This document shows positions 46,523 to 57,190 of a stretch of DNA of 64,000 nt, in pieces. A program made the translations under genes and the position numbers. The notes below the pieces were generated by a model. That model ran no database searches and was not told the DNA's origin. It saw only the letters and a list, made by a program, of their open reading frames with translations. Numbering within the stretch: position 1 is the stretch's first letter; every line of letters begins with the position of its first letter. The stretch comes from Aphrophora alni (Eukaryota; Arthropoda; Insecta; Hemiptera; Aphrophoridae), in contig OY740772.1 in the NCBI GenBank assembly GCA_963513935.1, forward strand, positions 101,327,340 through 101,391,339, written 5' to 3'.

Positions 46523-46717
46523 AAACTTTATTGTTCGTCCAGTGATACACCAAATAGTCTGGCAGCGTTCGAAAAGGCGATCGACAAATTTTGTGAAATT
46601 TGTACGAAGCGAGGCTATCACAGTCAAGTTGCAACGTTGACATTTGCCGGAACAAATGTATTCTATTTGCCAGATGAATTGACAGATAAAAATTTTGTTT
46701 TATCTGAAAACTCATAG
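46523..46717 (+). CDS. exon-like open stretch of 64 codons, unidentified protein
   Basis: Open from just after an in-frame TAG (46520-46522) to a TAG at 46715-46717 with no internal ATG, so a start-based search misses it. The translation has a strongly protein-like composition: SLAAFEKAIDKFCEIC, TKRGYHSQVATLTFAGTN, VFYLPDELTDKNF. GC is higher than in the flanks. AG dinucleotides lie just upstream (CCTAG near 46515 and TTAG at 46522) but with poor pyrimidine tracts. It may be a terminal exon, a processed fragment or a transposon protein; I do not recognise the family. Confidence 0.35.
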   Translation, partial: KLYCSSSDTPNSLAAFEKAIDKFCEICTKRGYHSQVATLTFAGTNVFYLPDELTDKNFVLSENS

Positions 46718-47704
46718 TTGGGCGCATAGGTTTTAAAGTTATAATTATGAATTTAAGGAACGCTTATACTTTACTACACTTTGTAATTTAAATTTGAATT
46801 ACTACTTTGTACTAGATGTGATTTTTTAAAATTTTATTTAATTCTTTCTTTTTTAGAAAATTCGGTTTAAAAATAAAGCAAAATTGCAACTACCATGATA
46901 CTTTTATACTGTCTTATTTGTAGGTTTTAAAATTTCGATACTATTAGCGATTTTTCAACATGGCGGGCAATTTTAAAATCTTATAGATATACTATTTTTA
47001 TGATTGTTTTAAATTTTACACATAATTTTAAGAGTTTTTTCGTCTCTATTTTGTATACATCCAACTGTTTAGAAGTTACTGTTTGGGAGCAGTGAAAAAC
47101 TAGATTTTAAGTGTTTTCAGAGGTTCATTTTCTGTATTTAAAACAGTTGAACCGATATTAAAATTGGATCTTCCCTGAAGTATAATGTAATAAAAACTAC
47201 TAGAAATTTTGAAAATCAACAAAATAGATTTTGTTACTCAAGTGGCATATCATATATGTGGCGATAATAGAGAACAATTAAGTATTCTGTTTAATGTTTT
47301 ATGCTAGTAAGTTTCAGTTTTTTTTAAACATCTTATAATCATTCAATTAAAATAGTGTCTTTACAAAAAATCCACTAGTTTTAACAAGTTTGATGCTAAG
47401 CATGATCATATCTTTACTTTTATTTTTCGTGACTAGAGAAATCTGTGAAAGAACTTGTAAAAGTTTATTAGAACACATAGGAGTTTATTTTTTAACATTA
47501 TATTTAAATTTAATGGTATTTTAAGAATGTTTTGTAATTTTTTTTTTTAAATGTAAAAGCTTATGAAATGTTTTTATAAAATTATAAGTTATGCGACAAC
47601 GTAATTGATAAAGTAGATATATTGCTCTTCTTAGCCTCACATTGTTAGAAAACTAGTCAACTGTGACTGTGGCAAGTATATTAGGAATCATTTGTTGGTT
47701 TTTA

Positions 47705-47706
<2 letters not shown>
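46718..47706. other. no gene or clear element
   Basis: AT-rich. No supported feature. Confidence 0.4.

Positions 47707-47747
<41 letters not shown>
47707..47747. repeat. (AT)n microsatellite
   Basis: About 40 bp of alternating A and T. Confidence 0.95.
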
Positions 47748-47749
<2 letters not shown>

Positions 47750-48290
47750 GAAAGCATAACATAAGAAACTCGTATTTATTTACTTTATTATACTTCTGAT
47801 CTGTTACTCAAAATAAACTGGATTTTGTTACAGAAGATTGTTTTGTTATAATCAACACATCCAGAAAATTACTTTTACTTATTTCATTTTTTCAGTATAG
47901 AGTAATTCGGTTTAACTGTAAGAAACAATTTTCAACTTGCTTTGTTTATTAAGATCATCTTTTGTTTAAGTAAGCCTACAGAGAGACGTACCCTTAGGAT
48001 ATGTGTAATGAATACGACCCTTATTTTAATCACTGATGATAAAATTACTAATTATAGTTTATTTCGAAAGTGTAAAATTTCGACAGTAAGTTTCAATATT
48101 GGTTATTTAACTAATTTAGAGATTCATTATTTTTTGACGCTAAATCTGGCTTTACAATTTAATTTATATGATTGAGTCAATGACTTAATCTTGTATTGTT
48201 GGTTACTCCAGGGGGAATTGAGATTCTGAGGAGTTGATGACATTATTCTGATCAGTCGAGATGGAGTCACGGTGATGTTTAAAAAAAAAA
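47748..48290. other. no gene or clear element
   Basis: AT-rich. The frame at 47942-48175 shows no motif and is considered chance. Confidence 0.4.
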
Positions 48291-48291
48291 T

Positions 48292-48344
<53 letters not shown>

Positions 48345-48345
48345 A
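48291..48345. repeat. (TA)n microsatellite ending in GTGTG
   Basis: About 45 bp of TA followed by a short GT run. The minus-strand frame 48127-48366 is largely the translation of this tract. Confidence 0.95.
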
Positions 48346-48439
48346 AACATATACCACAATCACCATGTGTTACATACAATTATTAAAAATAAAATATCAG
48401 AAATAATGATTAGCAAATACCGAATTTACCCAATTCTTT

Positions 48440-48720
48440 GTAAATCAGTTTATGACAATCCAAGTATTGTTGTATCAGGCAGATACTAACACCACCCTAC
48501 ATCATTTATATCATAAAAGCGATATTTGACATACTTGTTACAAGATGATTTTACCCAAGGGAACAAGAACACTTATCTCATGTTGTCCATTTACGGAGAC
48601 AGAACGCCGCGAGTAATAAATTGAAACGGCAAATAAAAGATTCTATAGAGAATTTTGTCAGCTACATCGATAAATGAAAATCGAGATATTTTAGTTGATA
48701 TTACACTGTAATTTATTAAA
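48440..48720 (-). repeat. repeat R6, inverted copy of 43700-44045
   Basis: Reverse complement of the earlier R6 copy over about 280 bp, including TAAAAGCGATATTTGACATA and CCAAGGGAACAAGAACACTT. Copies lie about 4.5 kb apart and point toward one another. Confidence 0.8.
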
Positions 48721-48781
48721 TAATGAACTATGCAATGCATATATGCGTTTAAACAAGTAAAATAACAATCGCAAACTTTGT

Positions 48782-48783
<2 letters not shown>

Positions 48784-48824
<41 letters not shown>
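48784..48824. repeat. 41-bp poly-T homopolymer
   Basis: Uninterrupted T run. It lies about 65 bp beyond the inverted R6 copy. It could be the poly-A tail of a minus-strand retroposed sequence, or a simple expansion; its length may be inexact because of assembly. Confidence 0.9.
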
Positions 48825-48826
<2 letters not shown>

Positions 48827-49613
48827 GTACGCAGATATTAAAATCAAAGTTGAATTGTATTTTTGGCGAATATAAAATGTTGAATAAATCACTGCATGAT
48901 GTTATTAAATTTAAAAGTGGTAATTTACCGACTTATATTATTATGTTTTATTGATATTTGAAGCTGTAACCTGTGTGATAGTCTATAACACGTAAGGATA
49001 AAATACAATGACCTGATAATCAACAAATTTAATGCTATTACCACTATAATTTTCATCTTGATTCAAATTATTTTTATGATTGAAAATAAACCGGCATTCA
49101 ATGTTATAAAATTAACATTATAAATAGTAATCATAAACTATGTGATATTAAAAAGTTATGAAATTTTGTAGGGGGAAGCGGTACGGGGTTTGTATCAATC
49201 TGCGACATAGGAAAATGTGAAATTGCAGTGTGTCATATGAAGCAAGGTAGCCTGCAGCGGATTAGTTATCGATTTCAACTCTACTTTATATAAACTAACC
49301 ACAGTTTAAAATATATCGATACTGCAATGTTACATTCTGTGTAGTACCTTTTATAATGTTAAGCTTTGTTGGGGTAAAAATCTTGCTTATCCATAAATTG
49401 GCTTTCAGCTCCACCCGTGTGTAGACAGGATTTGTATTATTTAGTTTGTAAAGCTTAAAATAGCGTATTTTAGAATCAGTGTTAGATTTTAACTTAGTGA
49501 ATGAAAACTAACATTTATTAAAATTGTCGTTAATCGAGTTTTTTTACCTTTACATTACAATTGTGAGAACAGATATGATGAAATAAGAGAGAAGGAAATA
49601 TAACAGAAAAGTT
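48825..49613. other. no gene or clear element
   Basis: AT-rich. No supported feature. Confidence 0.4.
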
Positions 49614-49814
49614 TTGTTTTTGTGTGAATGCTTTTTTGTACACAATATTTTTATTTGTACCATTAGCAGACATAAAGTAGAGATTATTGACAGAACTCTT
49701 AGAAGAACATGGTATATGTTAGGTTATAAATCAAGGATTCCGAATATCGACTACAACAACCCTGAAAGTTTGAAGCGATTCGGAACCCTCAAAAGATTTT
49801 TTTCTGTTGTTTAA
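49614..49814 (+). other. unidentified 66-codon open frame
   Basis: The C-terminal half has a mixed composition (VEIIDRTLRRTWYMLG, YNNPESLKRFGTLKRF) and GC above its flanks, while the N-terminal 20 codons are AT-rich and look accidental. No domain is recognised. Possibly a decayed transposon protein or exon piece. Confidence 0.25.
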
Positions 49815-50090
49815 AGGCGAAAATCGTGTCACAGTCATCACATCTTAAAAAAAAGTAATAGCCTAATAATGAAATGTAGAAATGAACATAATGTAAACAT
49901 TGATAAAATATATACAGAATGTACAAAAAGTATCAGAACAGAGTAATATATTTTGAATCATATCAGATTAAGGAATTAAACTTAGCATATTAATAATATA
50001 CCATAAAATCTACTTTTTGAACAACTATCAATTTATTTTATCACATTATGGGGACCGCTCGAAGGGAGTCAGAAGAAAATCTTAAATTAG
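49815..50090. other. no gene or clear element
   Basis: AT-rich, non-coding. Confidence 0.4.
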
Positions 50091-50795
50091 AGCATAGGTC
50101 GAGTTTTACATCTTATTAAAGTCTCTGTAAGGAGAATACAACTAATTCGACCTCAAAAGGTTCACTCTATACAAAATGGCTTCGGTTTAAAGTTACAATA
50201 TTGGGATTGTTGAAAATGTCTTAATTTTCTTTCATAGCATGAGTTACAAAAGTAGAGCCAGACAATTATGATTGGATATAAGGAACAATTTTCCAGGATA
50301 GGGAGGACTTTTTACCTCCAGTAGGAACAGTCTACGAGGAGGACAGAGAAAATGTTTAATCTAAGTCTAGACCAATTAGCACATCAAATTAAAGTGCTAT
50401 TTAATAATATCGTGATGTTTGTAATTTCTGACCGCGTCCTCTTTTTTTATTTTGGTTTTCTGTGAAATGTTTCACTCAAATAACAATTAAATTTGATGTG
50501 TTAGTTGCTCTTTGCTTACATTCAAAATTTTCTCCGTCCTCCTCGTAGACCGTTCCCACTATAGGTGAAGAGTCATCCACTATCAAGAAAAATTGTTCCT
50601 TAGATCCAGTGGGATGTCTAGGTTTTAATTATGTAGCTCATGGCAAGAAAGAAAATTAGTCCATTTTCTAGAAGGCCAACTTGTAACTTTAAACCGCCAC
50701 CATTTTGTATAGGGTGAACCTTTTGAGATCAGATTTGCGGCATTGTATTCTCCTAACTGAGACATTTAATATGAAGTAAAAACTTACCTATGCAT
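50091..50795. mobile_element. large palindromic element FB-4
   Basis: Arms 50091-50393 and 50485-50795 are complementary over about 300 bp with a loop of about 90 bp. Matching blocks include GAACAATTTTCC / GAAAAATTGTTCC, TCTACGAGGAGGAC / GTCCTCCTCGTAGA, GTTCACTCTATACAAAATGG / CCATTTTGTATAGGGTGAAC, and TAGCACATCAAATT / AATTTGATGTGTTAG. Mismatches and indels are spread evenly along the arms. There is no reading frame for a transposase. Confidence 0.85.
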
Positions 50796-50819
50796 TTATC
50801 GTCATAGAGAGGTGTGGTT

Positions 50820-51560
50820 GGCATTACCAATTTAAATATGCAAAGTTTTACGTCATTTAGTGTGTTATAATTACAACAACACAGCGATATGAACAAAAAC
50901 TGTTTAATTTTACTGATTGTTCGATATTTAATGATTGTTAATGTATGAATTTATTACTTACTAGTTTTGAGTACCGGAGGACCAGCGTCATTGAGTTTAC
51001 CTTCCTTGAGGTTGTCGTTATATTGTGCCAACAAACGGTTCCACTTCTGATGTGTAGTAACTGGCCAGTACTTACTCTTGCAATCACTTCACACCAACCG
51101 CAATCGACACTTTACAAGGTATAAAATGTTTAAAAAGAGAAACATAAAAGTATTAGAGGTAAAAAGTAAATGAATATGAGGTAGCCGAAAATTAAGTCCA
51201 TGAGAAAAGGCTGAGGTAGCAGACAATGCATCTGACTCCAAGCAGAGATATAAAGAGAATGACCAAAATGTGTACAGGTACAAAGTGAAAGTTGCTGTGG
51301 CATGTAATCCAATTTAGAATTTGAGAATTGTCGATTTAATTTTAAACACTATTACGCAAAACTGATATTTGTAATTTTTAATTATTTTTGTTTTTCAATA
51401 CAGTTCTATATGAACACACTTTGGTCCTCTACAACAAATTTAATGTTCCTATCTTAATTTAACAACGGCAACGATGATGTAGAATGTCGAACATCACTTC
51501 TGATGTTTACTGAGAAAAAGAAACGTGAATATCAGTTACAAAACACATGTCGTTATTTTT
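50820..51560 (+). repeat. dispersed repeat R2, forward copy interrupted by about 400 bp
   Basis: The left part (50820-50930, with TTACCAATTTAAATATGCAAAG and ACGTCATTTAGTGTGTTATAAT) and right part (51330-51560, with TATATGAACACACTTTGGTCC and CGATGATGTAGAATGTCG) together match the block order of 56880-57150. The middle (about 50930-51330) is absent from other R2 copies and includes the exon-like stretch at 50954-51088. Confidence 0.55.
50954..51088 (-). CDS. exon-like stretch ending in a consensus 5' splice site, unidentified protein
   Basis: The minus strand is open from 51088 down to a TAA at 50954-50956, preceded by a TGA at 51091-51089. The peptide reads SDCKSKYWPVTTHQKWNRLL, then AQYNDNLKEGKLNDAGPPVL. 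It runs straight into GTAAGT (50961-50956), a consensus donor, and the stop falls only inside that putative intron. The amino-acid content is clearly more protein-like than the chance frames nearby. The acceptor side is weak (GCAAG just upstream at about 51077). No family is recognised. It lies in DNA that interrupts an R2 copy, so it may have been carried by a mobile element. Confidence 0.35.
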   Translation of the reverse strand, partial: SDCKSKYWPVTTHQKWNRLLAQYNDNLKEGKLNDAGPPVLKTSK

Positions 51561-53326
51561 TCGAGATCAGCTAAACTACGCTCTACTTTGTATAATTAAT
51601 AAGTAAACATGTACATCTATTTTTATTTATACATTTACATTTGAAAATTCTGTATCATTTTACGGTATTTATTTGTGAAACAGTTAATGTTCCGAACATT
51701 CCTGAACATGTTTAAACTGACATCATTATCATAGTGCAAATGTGTTCCAGTCAATAAATTCAGCCGTTCGGTTTAAATGGTGTGGAACAAAATTCCTGTA
51801 CCGTGATGACATGAAATAAGGACAGAAACCCCTATTTTTAAAAAAAGTACGATAAATCTAGGATCGTATAAAAATACGATCTTTATTGGATCATAATTTA
51901 TGTAATTACTTGTCATAAATTATGGCAACTTCGGTAATTGTTTGAAATTACGTGTATTGTTTTCAGTAAGTATTATTTATACAGGTTTATCGAAGTTCAG
52001 GGCTAGTTCTACTGAAGAAAAAAAGAAAAATAAAGGAACAATCGGTAATTATTTGACCTACAGAAAAAAATTTATTTCTTTTTCGTTTATCAGTAAATTT
52101 TTTTTTCTAATAAAGTATACTTTTTAGGAGATATACTACGTTAAATATATTTAACGTAAGTAATCCTTAAAATATACAAATAAAGTCGCTTTTTATGCAC
52201 GTGTAAACAGTAATATAAAAAAATTATGTACGACGTAATGTCAACTAAATATATTTATAATTTTTTTTTTTAAGAAATCAAAATGGTGTGTAGACAGGAA
52301 ACTAAGCACATATGTTCATATGATCTTTTCCCTTTATTTTTACCTGTAGGACAAGGACCTCCTGAAAATATCTCTGTTTCTTCGTGAAGCGCTCTTTATA
52401 TTGATAAATGATTAAAACATCATTGTCGTTGCTATAGATATTGAGTGTCTATAAAATATTCTCCTTAATTTCACTAGGGTAAAATAAGAAGAAGAAAATC
52501 CAATCAACTTAAGTCCAGAAATGGTAGGTATTCCTTAACCGTGTATTTGTTTTTCTACTAAAGACTTAATATATTTGAAAAAAGAAAAGAAATTGAGCTA
52601 AAATTTCCGGTGTACAAATATGTTACGTAACCATGTACAAAAAAACAGAACTTTATCTTGTATATGTTCAAATTTTTTAATGTCAAATATATCTAAAACC
52701 GTTATTGTACAAACAAAATTCAGGGAAAAAAATAGTTATTTTTAATAAGTGTCTAGTAAAATAATAATAATTAAAAAAAAAATTGAAATGGCGTATAATT
52801 CGAAAAATAAGCATTTACAGACATATGTTTACAAACATCCGTTTTTTTTCACCTATACAATAACCTGGTAAAACGTGGGATAATTTTTTGAAGACACTGT
52901 ATATATACAAGTACAGAATTCCTTCATAAAGTATATTAGTTAATTGTAAAAAAATCTGCTTGTAATAACGTGTTTGTATACTGGATTAAGAAACTAATGT
53001 TTTTTTTATCAGCAATAATATTTAACATCTTGTAAATTATGTTTAGAAAAATTAATAACAATTAAATGGATTGCATGTATGTTAATACAAATTAATAATA
53101 ATGTTTAATGGGATACAACTAGAGTTTCATAAATTTGTAAAGTTAACAAAATGATCTTGAATATTATGCATTAAAACACAAAACCCATTTATAAGTTTGT
53201 TTTAATTTATGAAAACATATTATTCGTTTTTATTTAAATATAAAAACTTTATTATTTTGAGTAAAAAAACAGTAAAAAATCTTCTTTAAAATAACAGTTC
53301 TAAAAGCATGTTGTTGTTTACATGCA
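51561..53326. other. AT-rich stretch, no gene
   Basis: About 1.77 kb with only A/T-rich simple sequence, for example TTTTTTTTTT near 52261. No supported feature; the short frame at 51942-52127 is poly-K/F in composition. Confidence 0.4.
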
Positions 53327-53386
53327 GAAAACCTCTCAGTCATTATAGCTTTATACAAATAGAATATAAATAAATGTATTGAAACC
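53327..53386 (+). repeat. dispersed repeat SR, head fragment
   Basis: GAAAACCTCTCAGTCATTATAG followed by CTTTATACAAATAGAATATAA is the family head; the rest of the repeat is missing. Confidence 0.6.
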
Positions 53387-54666
53387 TACGTTATAGTTGA
53401 ATGATTTGATGAAAAACTTTAAAAAATATTATTCAGGAGAATAAATATGAATGCTATAATTTCCATTCCATGTTTTTAGTTGCACAACAAAAAATTGCAT
53501 TGAATAAATATCCGAGACTCAGTATGCAATGTGTTCCAATTTGAAATCTTTTCACGAATTTAATTTCCTTCTTGCTATTACATTAGTTACATTTTTTATG
53601 CATAACATTACATTTAAATATAAAGGGTGATTTACTAAGTTTTACCGGAGCTTTCTCAGCTCACTCTACAGGCCAAAGAAACAAAAAACTTCATGTAAAC
53701 ATATGTCCTAAAACGCTTTGGTAGCTAGTTACGGCTAGCAAAAGATTTTGACCTGATTTCTAAACCTCCCGTGAAATTCCATCTTGCTGAAATTCTTGGG
53801 ACTTAAATTAGGGAGAAAAGTTTGTGGTTTTATATATAGTTTGACCTGGAAAATCTGTAAAAAGTAAATTTCTGAATGTTTCTTCAGTTTTTTTATGTGA
53901 AAACTATGGCGAAACAAATATAATTGGAGTCGAAAAACATACTTTTTTAAGTTTGCTATGAAATATCTTTATTAAATTGGTGGGTGATAAACGCGTAGAA
54001 TTTTTAAATTTACGTGAATAAGAATTTGAAGGCAATTCTCTCACAGCTTGTTCACAATTAATTAAAGTTTTAATAAAGAATAAAGAATTGTATTTTATAT
54101 TTATATTAAAGGAATAATTTTAATAATTGTAACAATAATTAAACTTCACTTTCGTTACTGTCTTTAGTTCTTAAATATTATTTTTCCAAATACTATCTGA
54201 TCAAATCTTTTGTATTAAAAAACAAAACATTATCCTTCAAACAGAACTAGATTTTTTAAAGTTTGTGAAAAAACGTAATCATTTTTAATAATGAGGACCA
54301 ATTTAAAATGCTAATATTATTATTAATAAAACAAAATAAAAAAATAAGAAATGGAAGACACAAAAATATATAAAACTGGAATATTTAAAGGACATAAATG
54401 TGGAACATTTAGAAATGTGTGAAAAAAACTTTCTTTTAAAAGGGTGGCATTAAGGCTTATGAATATGTATGAAACCAAATTTTGGTCTTGAAAACGATAA
54501 TGAATGTTGTTATTGCAAGGCACTGATGTAAAGGCACTTTTAGTACCAAAATATATGAGATTTAAAAAATAAATATTGATAAAAACTTCTACATTAAACA
54601 GAACAGTGTGAATAACAATTTATTTTATAATTTTGTAACATTTCCCCTTTTGTTTTGTAAAGGCAA
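53387..54666. other. no gene; unidentified repeat-like segment at 53620-53960
   Basis: The segment starting GGGTGATTTACTAAGTTTTACC, with ACATATGTCCTAAAACGC and TTGGTAGCTAGTTACGGC, has the style of a known-looking insect repeat, but I cannot assign it. The minus frames at 53735-53917 and 54323-54523 are not supported. Confidence 0.3.
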
Positions 54667-54938
54667 AAACCACCTCTGTCGTTATCCATATTTGAAAAAA
54701 TAAATAAATAAATAAAATAAAAAATAAATAAATAAAATAAAATACCATTAAATAAAGACACCCAGCATTCAAATATTCTAATTTAAAGTAGGCAGAGAAA
54801 ATTAGTTGGTCAAGAAAGACCTTGAGTCCCAATAGTGGGATTTAACACAAGAATACCTGAAAAGAAAGCGACGACCCTGCTAATGTTCTTTCTGATTGTA
54901 TCTACCGTAATCATTACAGGTGAACCCGTGAGGGGATT
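54667..54938 (+). repeat. dispersed repeat SR, copy 11
   Basis: Family blocks: CCACCTCTGTCGTTATCCATA, a local AAATAAATAAATAAAATAAA run where the AT-rich linker lies, CAAATATTCTAATTTAAAG, GTTGGTCAAGAAAGACCT, GGATTTAACACAAGAATAC, GACCCTGCTAATG and GTAATCATTACAGGTGAACC, then GTGAGGGGA. It is near full length. Confidence 0.75.
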
Positions 54939-55104
54939 TTTTGTTACAGTACGAAAAACAGAAATACTTCGAATTCAGTTTTTAATTTGAAGATGATGTT
55001 TTAGGTTTCTTGCATGTACTTAGTAAAGAGATGGTATAAAATTCGATGTAATAATTCGCGATATATTCGTTGTGAGGTCTCCCTGAATCCAAAAACGTTG
55101 TTAT

Positions 55105-55590
55105 TTTGAATTATGTCCGTCTGTCGCCTGTGGTATGTGGAGTACTCTACAGCACAAACCTGTAGACTAATTTTAATAGAATTTGGTATTTGGGTATAAT
55201 TTTACTTAATTTTATGAATTAAAATAAAATTGTTGTTAACTTAAAATTGGGGAAGGGAGAGTGCCATAAGAAAAATAACACTAAATTAAAATTTCCTGAA
55301 AATTGACTATAACGATTTTTATCAAATTTCGCTAAAATATAGCCCTTAATAACAATAAATACCATATTTTAAGCTTTCTGTCAAAAAATAAAAGTTCGTT
55401 AGCTATAGTTAAAAAAATAAAAACATTCGGTCATCGGGGTGTTATAAAAGTAGTAATTTCTCAAAATCATCTATAGTATTTTGTTCAGATGATAGTGAAA
55501 TATGATCAATAATCATTCAAACGCGTGTGCAAGAATAATTTTAAATGTATTAAGGTTCAGGAATAATTTAAATAATTAATTAATTTTGCA
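55105..55590 (+). repeat. dispersed repeat R4, copy 3
   Basis: Order of blocks as in the other copies: GTCTGTCGCCTGTGGTATGTGG, TTTTAATAGAATTTGGTA, AACGATTTTTATCAAATTT, CAATAATCATTCAAACGCGTGTGC. Confidence 0.65.
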
Positions 55591-55702
55591 TCTAAGAAGT
55601 GTTTTAAAAAAAAATATGATGTATGTTTGTTTTTGAACTACAAAGAACGGCTATTAAATTGTTTCATATATCCCAAAATATATTAAATTTATCTAACACT
55701 AG

Positions 55703-55706
<4 letters not shown>

Positions 55707-55748
<42 letters not shown>
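55707..55748. repeat. (TA)n microsatellite
   Basis: About 42 bp of alternating T and A. Confidence 0.95.
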
Positions 55749-55751
<3 letters not shown>

Positions 55752-56111
55752 AAGTAATACATACATCACGTGCAATTTCCTTGGTTTATCTTTGTAAAAC
55801 TTAGAGTTTAGTTCAGAATAGTTTATTATCAAAACACGACTAAGATTACATGTATTCTCAAGGGAGAGATTGTGGCTTTAGATTATGTTAACTTTCTAGT
55901 ATTAAATAGGATAATATCAAGATTTATCTATTACAACAAATAAAAACTTTTCACATAACGTCAATCATTTTAAAATAATAAAACATCTCTTCATGTTAAT
56001 GAAAGCAAAATTTACTTGAACAGTTATTAAATTCCAGATTTAAAAATCTAATATTATTTTCTGTTTGAAGTTATTTGTTAATGATGGAAGTTCAATTTTA
56101 TTATTATGCAT

Positions 56112-56406
56112 TTTTTTTTCGGACATTTGCCATCATTTGTGTGTTAGAAATCAAAACACGACGTTTCGGGAATAAGAATCAATTCCCGTTATCAAGTGAC
56201 TAAAAACTAAAGAAACATGAAACTAGAAACTAAGCCTATGTGAGAAGTAAAATAATAAGAATACCACCAACCTTAATATCTAATCATGCATCTCAGAGCT
56301 TAAACTGAGAAGTCAAAGAACACAATCACGGTAACACACAACTAACGTCAAACACGTCGTGTTTTGATTTCTAACACACAAATGATGGCAAATGTCCGAA
56401 AAATGT
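56112..56406. mobile_element. inverted-repeat element FB-5 with hammerhead-like motif
   Basis: Arms 56112-56163 and about 56352-56406 are complementary with no visible mismatch over about 50 bp (TTTCGGACATTTGCCATCAT, TTGTGTGTTAGAAATC and AAAACACGACG). Adjacent to the left arm, read on the minus strand, is CACTTGATAACGGGAATTG, loop, TTCCCGAAACGTCGTG, the same hairpin motif found at 23325-23400. Spacer sequence includes CACAATCACGGTAACACAC. A Penelope-like retroelement relic is possible, since inverted pieces and hammerhead motifs are known there. Confidence 0.7.
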
Positions 56407-56691
56407 ATAATAAAAATATTATTTTGTTGTATATGTTTAAGGAGAAGTAAATATGATGGTTTATTTTTTGCAAAAAAAATCCAATAAAATAAGAAAAATG
56501 CAATTTAAACTTTCGTCGTGCTTGAGTACCCACAAAAATTTCGAATTGTGTTTTGATTGATTTTTCAAATTTATAGCGTCAAGAAGCAGAACAAATTATT
56601 TTCGACATGCCATTAATCTGACGTCATTGTCGATATCTATACTTCACGATAGTGTCCACAAAAATTATCAAATTTGCAATAGGAACCTACG

Positions 56692-56721
56692 TTAGGTTAG
56701 ATTAGGTTAGGTTAGGTTAGG
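56692..56721 (+). repeat. interstitial insect telomere repeat (TTAGG)6
   Basis: Six units of TTAGG with one variant (TTAGA). TTAGG is the ancestral insect telomere motif. The tract is short and embedded in AT-rich DNA, so it is interstitial, not a chromosome end. Confidence 0.85.
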
Positions 56722-56749
56722 TGTACATAGAACGCTACTGAAAGTTATT

Positions 56750-57190
56750 AAAAAAGTCCCCACTCGCTTCGCTAGTGTCGTCGACTTGGATCGGCCAGAT
56801 CTTGTAACTATAGGGTTATCACATTTTCTTAGAAGGTCAGGATTGAAAATCACTTATTTCTGAATAACGTTGCTATTTGTAATCGTAGAGGTGTTAGTAC
56901 GAATATATCCAAATTGAGAATTGTAAAATGTTATATAATTTAGTGTTTTATAAGTTTAATACAAAATTTATGAACAAAAATTATTTAAAATGGCTGCCGC
57001 TTTGACGTTTAAAATTAAATGTTACTGTATTTTAATCAAGTTATGTACGAACACACATGTTATGTACTTAGGTCCTCTATCGCGAAGTTCATATCTTAAT
57101 TTTTGAGACCGCTATAGTGGTCACGTACAAATGACAACGACGTCGGATGGACGCATTTTGAAAATAAATAGTTGTATTTCAATAGGTTAT
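56750..57190 (+). repeat. dispersed repeat R2, forward copy
   Basis: Blocks CCCACTCGCTTCGCTAGTGTC, TTGTAACTATAGGGTTATCAC, ATTTTCTTAGAAGGTCAGG, AAAATGGCTGCCGCTTTGAC, TACTTAGGTCCTCTATCGCG and GACCGCTATAGTGGTCACG, the last a short palindrome. Confidence 0.7.

Noticed and set aside
48127..48366. 79-codon minus frame
   Set aside because: Its core (YIYIYI) is the translation of the (TA)n tract.
56348..56533. 61-codon minus frame
   Set aside because: It starts inside the right arm of the FB-5 inverted-repeat element and has no motif.
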